Shown here: piece after piece, positions 33,697-41,975 of the stretch | Numbering within the stretch: position 1 is the stretch's first letter | Layout: each line of letters begins with the position of its first letter | Assembly: GCA_017461565.1 (NCBI GenBank) | Contig: JAFTXQ010000002.1 | Location: 110,838-174,837 of the forward strand | Origin: Oscillospiraceae bacterium | GTDB taxonomy: Bacteria > Bacillota > Clostridia > Oscillospirales > Ruminococcaceae | Direction: 5' to 3' | DNA: 64,000 bases | Notes under the pieces: model-generated | Told to the model about the DNA's origin: nothing | The model's input: only the letters and a program-made list of their open reading frames with translations | Database searches by the model: none | Translations under genes and position numbers: made by a program

Positions 33697-36303
33697 TTAT
33701 TCCATCACGATGTCTGTCCATTCGAAGTTGCCGAAGTAGAGCGGATCGTTTGCATCGTTGGAAACATTACTGATAACGAATGCAAGATACAGGCAATTAT
33801 CGGCAGCCTCTACACCCTCCATAAGGCGTGTATAAGCGCAGCCTGTTGTGATCTTAAGTGCCTTGCCGTTGTTGTGTTTTACAACGATATAGGCACTGTC
33901 GTGCTGTGCAAGATCAGACTCTTCGTACTGGCTGTAAATGTAGAGCTTGCCATCGGTGTAGGTTGCAGATGTTTCGGCCTTGGTGCTGATAAACTGGTCG
34001 CTGATATCAACAGGTCCGTAGATCATTTCGGGGATCTCGGACTCGGGGAGCTGTGCATACTCGCCGTCGCCGTATGTACCCTCATCCAGTGCATCTTCGG
34101 TTTCGGGAGCCTCGGGCGCCACAGGAACATCGGGAGCCTCAGGAGTTTCCTCGGGTGCCTCAGGAGTTTCCTCAACAGCAATATCAACTGTTATATTGCA
34201 GGTAGCGGTATAGTCGCCATCTTTTGTTGTTACTGTTATAACAGCAGTTCCGTTTGCAACTGCTGTAACGATACCAAACTCGTCAACTGTTGCAACGTCA
34301 GGGTCGGAGGATGTCCATGTCACATCCTGGTTTGTAGCATCAGAAGGAGTTACGGAAGCAACAAGAGCAACGGTATCGCCGACAGCGTCGAGCGTATACT
34401 CGGTCTCGTTGAGTGATACGCCATCTGCTGCAACCACGTCTGCGGTTACTGTGACAACGCACTCAATGAATATTTCATCGGTAACGGTCGCTCTGATAAC
34501 ACAGCTGCCCTCTGCAACGGCTGTGATAACGCCGTTTTCGTCAACGGTGGCTACGCTTTCATCGTCAGTGCTCCATGTGATCTCAAAGGGGTCGCAGTCT
34601 GTGGGAGTAGTGATAACAGTAAGCTCTGCGGTCTCGCCTTCAACGATACCTAAGGAACGCTGAGTGAGATCGATCATCTGAATGGGATTTGTGACAGTTA
34701 CCTTGCAGGTTGCTGTAAAGCCGCCATCCTCTGTTGTAGCTGTTATTGTTGCAGTTCCCGATCCAGTTGCGGTCACATTACCGCTTTCGTCTACGGTTGC
34801 AACAGAAGTGTCGTCAGAGCTCCAGGTAATTTTCTTGTTGTTTGCGCTTTCGGGGGCTACGTGAAAAGCGATACCTGCCACATCGCCCTTGATGAGCTCC
34901 ATTGTTTCCTGTTCAAAGGTGATTCCTGTTACAGGGCTTGTTACTATGATCATACATTCGATAGAAACATTCTCATTGCCCTTGACAGCTGCCCTTACAG
35001 CGGCAGAGCCTCGGTTGAGAGCGGTAACCTTTCCGTTCTCGTCTATGCTTATTACGTCCACGCCCTCATCGTGGGAGGGTGTGTTTTCGATTATTGTCCA
35101 CTCAAGCTCGTACTCATCTGCGTCCTCGGGAGTAGGAGTAACTGTGAAGGTATAGGTTTCACCTGTCTTAAGCTCAAGAGATGTTTTATCCAGTGAAATG
35201 TACTGAGCGGGGTTTGTAACTGTGATCTCGCAGCTTGCCGAAACGGGATCGCCGTCGGGATCTGCACCGTTTGCGGTTGCGGTTATTGTAGCGGTACCAT
35301 TGTTTAATGCGGTGAGAGTACCGTCTGTATTTACGCTTACAACGTCACTGTCAGAAGAAGACCATGTAACGGTCTTGTCGGTAGCGTCCTCGGGACCTAC
35401 GGTCGCTGTGAGGAGAGCATTATTGTCACCCTTTTTCAGTTCAAGTGTGGTTTCGCTGAGGGTGATATCGGTTGCGTATGTAACGGGAAGGGCAGTTATT
35501 ATATTATCATTAGCATCATATAAAGTAATACTGTTGATAACGACTGCACCGCCTCCATATTCTTGGAATCCAATCTGGAACCAGTTTGTAACTGTTGCTC
35601 CTGATATCTCTACATCAACAGGGGTATCAGCTACCATCGAGCCGTAGGTCTGATCTCCAACGCCAAAAGAAACACTATTGGCATTGGTATCTGCATACAT
35701 ATAAACCTGACCATTTGACCATTGACCATTAACAGATGAATATTCGAGATTTACAACAGCTTTAGCTATATCGGACATATCGTTTCCGAAAAATTCAAAA
35801 TCGCTGTTGCCAAATGTATACGTGAATGCATTTAAAGTCTTTTCAGAAGCTTCGGGAATATATGTATCCAATACAGTACCATTTGCGTCTTTAAATGTAA
35901 TGCTGTTCACGACAAGTGTGCCACCGCCATACTCAGATACAGTAACCTGCATCCAGTTGCTTACAGTTACATTCACTGAAACATCAGTAGCGGTATCTGC
36001 TGTCATGCCACCCACTGTCTGAGTGCCAGTGCCGAAATATGTTGTAGAAGCACCGTCACAGTTAACATATACACCGCCATTGGACCATTCGCCACAGTTA
36101 GTGTACGTTACATTGGCAACAACTTCGGTAACTGCGGATAGATCACTGATCTCAAGCATACTGTTATCGATATACAGTGATGTCGACTCGGACCAAAGTG
36201 GCTCTACTGTGTCTTCAGCTGTTACTATTATAGGCGTGACAACAGCAGAAGTCACAGCCACCACAGCGGCAAGAACGCCTGCCGCAAGCTTTTTAAGCTT
36301 CAT
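33697..36303 (-). CDS. Secreted multi-domain protein: two tandem N-terminal modules, five Ig-like (BIG2) repeats
   Basis: An 868-residue exported protein. Residues 1-30 are a signal peptide (MKLKKLAAGVLAAVVAVTSA). Two homologous modules of about 115 residues follow (32-150 and 153-270), each with a W-x-N-G-x-V-Y motif and an EYGGG..V.NSIT.YDA motif, possibly carbohydrate-binding. Five BIG2 Ig-like domains span about 273-705 (repeated VTWSSSD..VATVDE.G.VTA). A Pro/Glu-rich linker (about 705-745) leads to a unique C-terminal domain. No LPXTG, SLH or dockerin is visible at the end, so how it is retained is unclear. TTTTAGGAGG precedes the ATG. It is followed by the small peptide gene in one operon. 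Confidence 0.88.
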   Translation of the reverse strand: MKLKKLAAGVLAAVVAVTSAVVTPIIVTAEDTVEPLWSESTSLYIDNSMLEISDLSAVTEVVANVTYTNCGEWSNGGVYVNCDGASTTYFGTGTQTVGGMTADTATDVSVNVTVSNWMQVTVSEYGGGTLVVNSITFKDANGTVLDTYIPEASEKTLNAFTYTFGNSDFEFFGNDMSDIAKAVVNLEYSSVNGQWSNGQVYMYADTNANSVSFGVGDQTYGSMVADTPVDVEISGATVTNWFQIGFQEYGGGAVVINSITLYDANDNIITALPVTYATDITLSETTLELKKGDNNALLTATVGPEDATDKTVTWSSSDSDVVSVNTDGTLTALNNGTATITATANGADPDGDPVSASCEITVTNPAQYISLDKTSLELKTGETYTFTVTPTPEDADEYELEWTIIENTPSHDEGVDVISIDENGKVTALNRGSAAVRAAVKGNENVSIECMIIVTSPVTGITFEQETMELIKGDVAGIAFHVAPESANNKKITWSSDDTSVATVDESGNVTATGSGTATITATTEDGGFTATCKVTVTNPIQMIDLTQRSLGIVEGETAELTVITTPTDCDPFEITWSTDDESVATVDENGVITAVAEGSCVIRATVTDEIFIECVVTVTADVVAADGVSLNETEYTLDAVGDTVALVASVTPSDATNQDVTWTSSDPDVATVDEFGIVTAVANGTAVITVTTKDGDYTATCNITVDIAVEETPEAPEETPEAPDVPVAPEAPETEDALDEGTYGDGEYAQLPESEIPEMIYGPVDISDQFISTKAETSATYTDGKLYIYSQYEESDLAQHDSAYIVVKHNNGKALKITTGCAYTRLMEGVEAADNCLYLAFVISNVSNDANDPLYFGNFEWTDIVME

Positions 36304-36555
36304 AATTAAAACCTCCTAAAATGATAGCTCGTCCGTTAAGACTTATACTTATTATAAATCAATACCCCATATTTTGTCAATGAGATTTTGCGAATTTGAT
36401 GAGTGTTGTACATTTATTATCTGATGTTATAGGAATATTTCACATAAGTCGTGTAAACGTTACACAGGTGGTCTTGTCAGCCTGTCTTTGTGTTGTTGCA
36501 CAAATCAGTCTTGTCCGACATACTGTTTTTCTATGTTGTAAAAAATACCAAACGC
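36304..36555. other. Divergent intergenic region upstream of the Ig-like gene
   Basis: About 250 AT-rich bases between the Ig-like gene start and the riboswitch promoter. The minus-strand leader has the strong AGGAGG near 36313. I could not pick a convincing minus-strand promoter, and no other gene or repeat is apparent. Confidence 0.4.
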
Positions 36556-36584
36556 TTGACAAAATCGTAGCATGGTGGTAAAAT
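36556..36584 (+). promoter_or_regulatory. Sigma-A promoter of the riboswitch-ATPase unit
   Basis: A perfect TTGACA (36556-36561) and TAAAAT (36579-36584) are 17 bases apart, with TGG before the -10. The transcript would begin near 36591, a few bases before the riboswitch. Confidence 0.8.
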
Positions 36585-36593
36585 AGCAGTGTA

Positions 36594-36709
36594 ATAAAGG
36601 GGAGTAGCTTCGCCGTGTACCCCACGGCAGTGTTCCGTTTCGTCATCACACTAGCTTTTAAAGGCTGTCGGGCGGGCAGGGTCTTATTGATCTGAGCAAG
36701 ACTTTTATT
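36594..36709 (+). ncRNA. yybP-ykoY (Mn2+) riboswitch aptamer
   Basis: The 5' segment AAAGGGGAGTAGC (from 36596) and the 3' segment GAGCAAGACTTTT (36695-36707) are the two strongly conserved strands of the yybP-ykoY aptamer. Between them are the expected hairpins, including CCGTG/CACGG (36612-36627) and the loop with CGTCATCA near 36641. This class binds Mn2+ (established for Lactococcus and E. coli members) and commonly controls metal exporters, including P-type ATPases. It lies between a promoter and a terminator ahead of a cation ATPase gene. Confidence 0.88.
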
Positions 36710-36742
36710 GCGGCTTTTTTGCTGCAATAAGGGTCTTTTTTT
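36698..36742 (+). terminator. Riboswitch-controlled terminator
   Basis: AAGACTTTTATTGC can pair with GCAATAAGGGTCTT, with CTTTTTTG in the loop and TTTTT after it. The 5' arm uses the closing strand of the aptamer, so metal binding should block the terminator and turn the ATPase gene on. Confidence 0.85.
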
Positions 36743-36790
36743 GTTGCCGCAAAAGCCATAACAAAACATCCGACAGAAAAGGAGCAGGCT

Positions 36791-39373
36791 ATGAACTATT
36801 TTAACAAGTCCCCCAATGAAGTGCTTGATGCGCTTCAGACCACCCGTGAAAAGGGCCTTACCGACAGCGGTGTGGAACAGAGTCGTGAAAAGCACGGCGC
36901 AAACGTGATCGCAGAGGAAAAGCCCAAGAGCATCTTCCGTGTTTTTCTGGAGCAATTCGCCGATCTGCTTGTAGTGATCCTTATCGTTGCCTCGGTGATC
37001 TCTATGCTGACAGGCAACGCAGAGAGTGCCATCGTTATCCTTGTGGTCATCACCATGAATGCAATACTGGGCACAGCGCAGCACGTAAAGGCTCAGAAGT
37101 CCCTTGCCAGCCTTAAGGCTATGAGCTCGCCGAGTGCCCGTGTAATAAGAAACGGCAAGCAGGCAGAGATCCCCGCATCCGAGGTGGTAGTGGGCGATAT
37201 CCTGCTTATCGAGGCAGGAAATGTTGCAGCGGCAGACGGCCGTATCCTAGAAGCAGCTTCGCTTCAGGTGAACGAGAGCGCCCTCACAGGCGAATCCCTC
37301 AACGTGCTGAAATCCGTTGATAAGATAGACGCTGAGGAGCTTCCCCTCGGTGACAGGGTTAACATGATCTACTCGGGCAGCAATATCTCCAACGGCCGAG
37401 GCGTTGTGGCAGTAACAGGCGTAGGCATGGATACCGAGATAGGCAAGATCGCCTCTCTTATGCAGAACGCAAAGAAGAAAAAGACTCCGCTCCAGGCTAG
37501 CCTTGACAAATTCAGCAAGGTGCTGTCCATAATAATCATCGGTATCTGTATCGTTGTGATGCTGCTGTCCTATTTCGTAAACAAGCAGCCCCTTGACGAT
37601 GCGCTGATGTTCGCTATCGCCCTTGCGGTAGCTGCTATTCCTGAGGCACTCAGCTCCATCATCACCATTTCCCTTGCGATAGGTACACAGAAGATGTCGA
37701 AACAGAAAGCTATTGTAAAGGACCTCAAGGCAGTTGAGGGTCTTGGCTGCGTTTCGATAATCTGTTCGGATAAGACAGGCACTCTTACACAGAACAAGAT
37801 GACTGTACGTGACATCACAGCGCCCTGTGCTAAGGCTTCGCAGGAGCTGAGGCTTGCTATGGCTCTGTGTAACGATGCGGCTAAGTCGGGCGACAGCTGG
37901 CTTGGCGATCCCACCGAGACCGCACTTTCAGCGTACCTCACCGAAACAGAGTACGACAGCATCCGTGATGAATTCCCCAGAGTTGACGAGATACCCTTTG
38001 ACAGCGACAGAAAGCTGATGACCACCGTCCATGAGATAGACGGCGAGCGCACTGCTTACACAAAGGGCGCTATGGATGTGCTGATGCCGAGGATGAACCA
38101 CATCCTTGACGAGGATGGGGTACGTCCCATCACCGAAAAGGACATCGAGGACATCAAGGCTGCGAACCTTGGCTATTCGCAGAACGGTATGCGTGTGCTG
38201 GCATTTGCGAAGAAAGTATTCAGCACCACTGAGCATATTACCACAGAGGACGAGTACGACTATATTTTCATAGGACTCACTGCAATGACCGACCCGCCCC
38301 GTGAGGAGAGCAAGGCAGCAGTAGCGGATTGTATCTCGGCGGGTATCAAGCCGATAATGATAACAGGCGACCACAAGCTGACCGCTGTTGCCATCGCAAA
38401 GGAGATAGGCATATACAGCGAGGGTGACAGATGTCTTGACGGAACCGAGCTTGACGCCATCTCTGACGAGGAGCTGTCCGGGCTGCTTCCTCAGATATCT
38501 GTTTACGCACGAGTTTCGCCTGTGCACAAGATAAGGATAGTTGACCTCTGGCAGCAGAAGGGCAAGGTAGTTGCCATGACAGGCGACGGCGTAAACGACG
38601 CCCCTGCACTTAAAAAGGCGGATATCGGTGTTGCGATGGGTATCACAGGCACAGAGGTATCCAAGGATGCTGCTTCGATGATACTTGCGGACGATAACTT
38701 CGCTACCATCGTAAGATCGGTTGCAAACGGTCGCTGCATCTACAGCAATATCAAGAATGCCATCAAATTCCTGCTGGCAGGTAATACTGCGGCGATCATC
38801 GTGGTGCTTATCACTACATTCTTCAATCTGCCGCTGCCCTTTACACCCGTACACCTGCTGTTCATCAATCTGCTGACAGACTCGCTTCCTGCGCTGGCGC
38901 TTTGTATGGAGCCGATGCAGCCCGGAGTTATGAAGGAGAAACCACGTCCCTCCAATGAGTCTATCCTCAACAAGGAAACAGGCGTGTATATCCTGTTCCA
39001 CAGTATAGTTATCGCAGCGTGCGTAATGGTTGCATTCGTGCTCGGTAATCAGATATCCGCAGGCATGGCAAGCACCATGGCGTTTGCTACTCTGTGCCTT
39101 GCACGTCTGTTTGAGGGCTTTGACAGCCGTGGTAAACACTCCCTTGCAAAGCTGGGGCTTACCACAAATATGTTCTCGATAGGCGCATTTGCGGCGGGCG
39201 CTCTGCTGCTGGCTGCGGCGCTGTTCATCACTCCCATACACGGTTTTATGGACATAGACAGCGCTTTCACTCTTGTTAATGCGCTTCAGGTGCTGGGACT
39301 TGCAGTGATACCCTTTGCGCTTACTCAGATACTCAGGTTTATAACGGAGCTTGTATCCAAGAACAAAGCCTGA
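36791..39373 (+). CDS. P-type cation-transporting ATPase (P2-type), probably Mn2+/Ca2+ efflux
   Basis: An 860-residue P2-type ATPase. Visible landmarks: an N-terminal cation_ATPase_N segment (SPNEVLDALQTTREKGLTDS), the actuator motif NESALTGESLNV, the PEAL motif in membrane helix 4 (VAAIPEALSSIITISLAIG), phosphorylated Asp327 in CSDKTGTLTQNK, and the hinge MTGDGVNDAPALKKADIG. About ten membrane helices are present. By homology alone it would be called a calcium ATPase. The Mn2+ riboswitch upstream suggests manganese export as the physiological job, as for Lactococcus YoaB. AAAGGAGC precedes the ATG. Confidence 0.9.
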   Translation: MNYFNKSPNEVLDALQTTREKGLTDSGVEQSREKHGANVIAEEKPKSIFRVFLEQFADLLVVILIVASVISMLTGNAESAIVILVVITMNAILGTAQHVKAQKSLASLKAMSSPSARVIRNGKQAEIPASEVVVGDILLIEAGNVAAADGRILEAASLQVNESALTGESLNVLKSVDKIDAEELPLGDRVNMIYSGSNISNGRGVVAVTGVGMDTEIGKIASLMQNAKKKKTPLQASLDKFSKVLSIIIIGICIVVMLLSYFVNKQPLDDALMFAIALAVAAIPEALSSIITISLAIGTQKMSKQKAIVKDLKAVEGLGCVSIICSDKTGTLTQNKMTVRDITAPCAKASQELRLAMALCNDAAKSGDSWLGDPTETALSAYLTETEYDSIRDEFPRVDEIPFDSDRKLMTTVHEIDGERTAYTKGAMDVLMPRMNHILDEDGVRPITEKDIEDIKAANLGYSQNGMRVLAFAKKVFSTTEHITTEDEYDYIFIGLTAMTDPPREESKAAVADCISAGIKPIMITGDHKLTAVAIAKEIGIYSEGDRCLDGTELDAISDEELSGLLPQISVYARVSPVHKIRIVDLWQQKGKVVAMTGDGVNDAPALKKADIGVAMGITGTEVSKDAASMILADDNFATIVRSVANGRCIYSNIKNAIKFLLAGNTAAIIVVLITTFFNLPLPFTPVHLLFINLLTDSLPALALCMEPMQPGVMKEKPRPSNESILNKETGVYILFHSIVIAACVMVAFVLGNQISAGMASTMAFATLCLARLFEGFDSRGKHSLAKLGLTTNMFSIGAFAAGALLLAAALFITPIHGFMDIDSAFTLVNALQVLGLAVIPFALTQILRFITELVSKNKA

Positions 39374-39391
39374 TATTATTATTGATTATAG

Positions 39392-39438
39392 AATATCCCT
39401 CCTATGGTTTGTATTTGCCACAGGAGGGATATTTTTTT
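39392..39438 (+). terminator. Terminator after the P-type ATPase
   Basis: AATATCCCTCCT (39392-39403) pairs perfectly with AGGAGGGATATT (39422-39433), followed by TTTTT. A-rich bases on the other side may let it serve nfnB as well. Confidence 0.88.
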
Positions 39439-39478
39439 ATGGTAAGTAAGCTTATCTGTAAATGATTTAAGGCGCTGT

Positions 39479-40867
39479 TTACTTTTTGTTCTTTATATAT
39501 TCATCCATTGCTTTTGCGGCAGTCTTGCCTGCGCCCATAGCAAGGATGACGGTGGCTGCACCTGTTACGGCGTCGCCGCCTGCGTATACGCCTTCACGGG
39601 AGGTCAAGCCGTGCTCGTCTGCGATGAAGCAGCCATGCTTGTTTGTGATAAGACCCTCGGTCGTGTTGCGGATAAGGGGATTGGGACTTGTGCCGATAGC
39701 CATGATCACACAGTCAACATCAAGCACAAATTCGCTGTCCGCTTTTACGCATGGGCTTCTCCTTCCGCTGGCGTCAGGCTCACCAAGCTCCATTTCAACG
39801 CACTTCATGCCCTCGGCAAATCTATGCTCGTTTCCGAGTATCTCAACAGGATTTGTGAGAGTCCTGAATATTATACCCTCTTCCTTTGCGTGATGCACCT
39901 CTTCCTTGCGGGCAGGCATTTCCGCTTCGCTGCGGCGGTATACGATATATACATTATCTGCTCCGAGTCGCTTCGCACATCTTGCCGCATCCATGGCAAC
40001 GTTTCCGCCGCCGACTACTGCTACGCTTCTGCTGTTTTTTATCGGCGTATCGGAGTTATCCTTGTATGCTTTCATAAGATTTACACGGGTGAGGAACTCG
40101 TTGGCGGAGTAGACTCCCTTGAGGTTTTCGCCGGGGATGTTCATGAATCTCGGCAGACCCGCACCGCTTCCGATGAACACCGCATCAAAGCCCTGCCCGA
40201 AAAGCTCGTCTACTTCGATCGTCCTGCCGATGACTACATTGGTCTCGATCTTCACGCCCAGTGCCTTGAGATTTTCTATCTCACGGCGTACTATTTCCTT
40301 TGGCAGCCTGAATTCGGGAATTCCGTATACAAGCACGCCGCCTGCGAGGTGCAACGCCTCGTAAACCGTAACATCGTAGCCCATTCTTGCCAGATCTCCC
40401 GCACAGGTAAGTCCGCTGGGACCGGCGCCGATTATTGCACATTTGTGTCCGTTGGGTGCAGGTCGTTCTGCTGCACCTGAAGAGTGCTTGTTGTGCCAGT
40501 CTGCCACAAAGCGTTCCAGTCTGCCGATGGCAACCGGCTCGCCTTTGATCCCACGCACACACTTGCTCTCGCACTGTGTTTCCTGAGGGCATACTCTGCC
40601 GCACACGGCAGGAAGCGAGCTGCTTTCGGAGATTATCTTATATGCACCCTCGTAGTCCTTTTCCTTTATCCTGGAAATAAATGCAGGGATGTCGATAGCA
40701 ACAGGGCAGCCGCCTACGCAGGGCTTGTTCTTGCAGTTAAGGCAGCGTTCGGCCTCGTCCAGGGCCTGTTCCTCCGTATATCCGAGTGCCACCTCGTCGA
40801 AATTGCCGCTGCGGATCCTGGGATCCTGAACGGGCATTTCGTTCTTTTTAAGGCTCATATTAGGCAT
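39479..40867 (-). CDS. nfnB: NfnB (GltA-like), large subunit of NADH-dependent reduced ferredoxin:NADP+ oxidoreductase
   Basis: A 462-residue iron-sulfur flavoprotein of the glutamate-synthase small-chain family. N-terminal Cys motifs for [4Fe-4S] clusters are CLNCKNKPCVGGCP (about residues 42-55) and CGRVCPQETQCESKC. FAD and NADPH Rossmann motifs follow (IIGAGPSGLTCAGDLA; VVGGGNVAMDAARCA), then GVYAGGDAVTGAATVILAMG. Because the next gene upstream is an FNR-like partner instead of a large GltB, the pair is NfnAB, which bifurcates electrons between ferredoxin, NADH and NADPH. Its ATG overlaps the nfnA stop (TAATG). Confidence 0.9.
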   Translation of the reverse strand: MPNMSLKKNEMPVQDPRIRSGNFDEVALGYTEEQALDEAERCLNCKNKPCVGGCPVAIDIPAFISRIKEKDYEGAYKIISESSSLPAVCGRVCPQETQCESKCVRGIKGEPVAIGRLERFVADWHNKHSSGAAERPAPNGHKCAIIGAGPSGLTCAGDLARMGYDVTVYEALHLAGGVLVYGIPEFRLPKEIVRREIENLKALGVKIETNVVIGRTIEVDELFGQGFDAVFIGSGAGLPRFMNIPGENLKGVYSANEFLTRVNLMKAYKDNSDTPIKNSRSVAVVGGGNVAMDAARCAKRLGADNVYIVYRRSEAEMPARKEEVHHAKEEGIIFRTLTNPVEILGNEHRFAEGMKCVEMELGEPDASGRRSPCVKADSEFVLDVDCVIMAIGTSPNPLIRNTTEGLITNKHGCFIADEHGLTSREGVYAGGDAVTGAATVILAMGAGKTAAKAMDEYIKNKK

Positions 40868-41709
40868 TATGTCGTCTCCTTTTTATAGAGATTGCAGGTG
40901 TCCTCACGCTTACGTGACTCGAAATCCCTGTACATAGCGGCACGCTCGATAGCCTCGTCGAAATCCACCAGATGTCCGTCGAACTCGGGTCCGTCTACGC
41001 AGGCGAACTTCGTTTCGCCGCCCACGGTGAGACGGCAGCCGCCGCACATTCCTGTGCCGTCTATCATTATAGGATTCATGGAAACAACGGTCTTTATGCC
41101 GTATTCCTTAGTGAGCTTTGCAACGAATTTCATCATAACGAGAGGACCGATGGCAACCACCTCGTCATAGGTATTGCCTGCTTCGATAAGCTGCCTCAGT
41201 GCGTCGGTAACAAGACCCTTTTCACCGCAGCTGCCGTCGTCTGACATGATCTTCATGACATCGCTGACGGAGCGGAATTCATCCTCGAGTATCACAAGAT
41301 CCTTATTTCTGAAGCCGACGATGCTGTGAACCTCTGCGCCAAGCTCGTGAAGCTTCTTCGCTACGGGATATGCGATAGCGCAGCCTACACCGCCGCCGAC
41401 AACAGCCACCTTTTTAAGCCCGTCGGTATGAGTGGGAGTGCCGAGAGGTCCTACAAAATCATGGATATATTCATCCTTGTTCAGGTGATTCAGTTTTTCA
41501 GTGGTAGCGCCTGCTATCTGGAATATTATAGTTATCGTACCCTTTTTTCTGTCATAGTCTGCAACGGTAAGGGGGATACGCTCGCCCTCCTCGTCAACAC
41601 GCAGGATGATGAACTGACCGGGCTGTGCTTTTTTTGCAACCAGCGGAGCCTCTACCTCCATCAGAGTAACATAGGGATTGAGTATCTTTTTTTCGGCTAT
41701 TCTGTACAT
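40867..41709 (-). CDS. nfnA: NfnA, FNR-like small subunit of the Nfn transhydrogenase
   Basis: A 280-residue ferredoxin-NADP reductase-like protein. It has an FAD-binding domain (QPGQFIILRVDEEGERIPLT), an NAD-binding domain (VGGGVGCAIAYPVAKKL) and a C-terminal [2Fe-2S] motif (GTGMCGGCRLTVGGETKFAC). Its fusion-like coupling with nfnB identifies it as NfnA, also annotated as sulfide dehydrogenase alpha or PyrK-like. It balances NADH, NADPH and the ferredoxin reduced by PFOR. A ribosome site AGGAGG precedes the ATG, and a good promoter lies about 30 bases further upstream. Confidence 0.9.
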   Translation of the reverse strand: MYRIAEKKILNPYVTLMEVEAPLVAKKAQPGQFIILRVDEEGERIPLTVADYDRKKGTITIIFQIAGATTEKLNHLNKDEYIHDFVGPLGTPTHTDGLKKVAVVGGGVGCAIAYPVAKKLHELGAEVHSIVGFRNKDLVILEDEFRSVSDVMKIMSDDGSCGEKGLVTDALRQLIEAGNTYDEVVAIGPLVMMKFVAKLTKEYGIKTVVSMNPIMIDGTGMCGGCRLTVGGETKFACVDGPEFDGHLVDFDEAIERAAMYRDFESRKREDTCNLYKKETT

Positions 41710-41746
41710 ACAGTCCGCCTCCTGATAAAAAATAGTTCTGCATTTA

Positions 41747-41775
41747 AGTATAACTCATTATCATGGAAAATGCAA
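41747..41775 (-). promoter_or_regulatory. Sigma-A promoter of nfnAB
   Basis: On the minus strand TTGCAT (41775-41770) and TATACT (41752-41747) are 17 bases apart, directly upstream of nfnA. Confidence 0.75.
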
Positions 41776-41943
41776 GTTGTAAGGAAGCATTTTGCAAAAT
41801 TTCGTCAAATCTCATTATTTTGAAGTTTTGCGGCGAAAATTTGTGTGTATTTGTTCAAAAAAGGCTGGCTTTTAGGCGGAGAAACAAAGAACATTTATTC
41901 TGACGCTTTATCAATAATGAAATATTTTTTTCGACAAGCAGAT

Positions 41944-41968
41944 ATGGGTACGGCGTGACCGTACCCAT
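41944..41968 (-). terminator. Terminator hairpin after the glycosyltransferase
   Basis: ATGGGTACGG (41944-41953) pairs perfectly with CCGTACCCAT (41959-41968) just after the glycosyltransferase stop. The following T-run on the minus strand is poor, so termination may be partial. Confidence 0.65.
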
Positions 41969-41975
41969 TGTTATG

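Noticed and set aside
39479-40867. Calling this gene the glutamate synthase small subunit (gltD/gltA)
   Set aside because: No large glutamate synthase subunit is adjacent, while an FNR-like partner overlaps it, which is the NfnAB arrangement.
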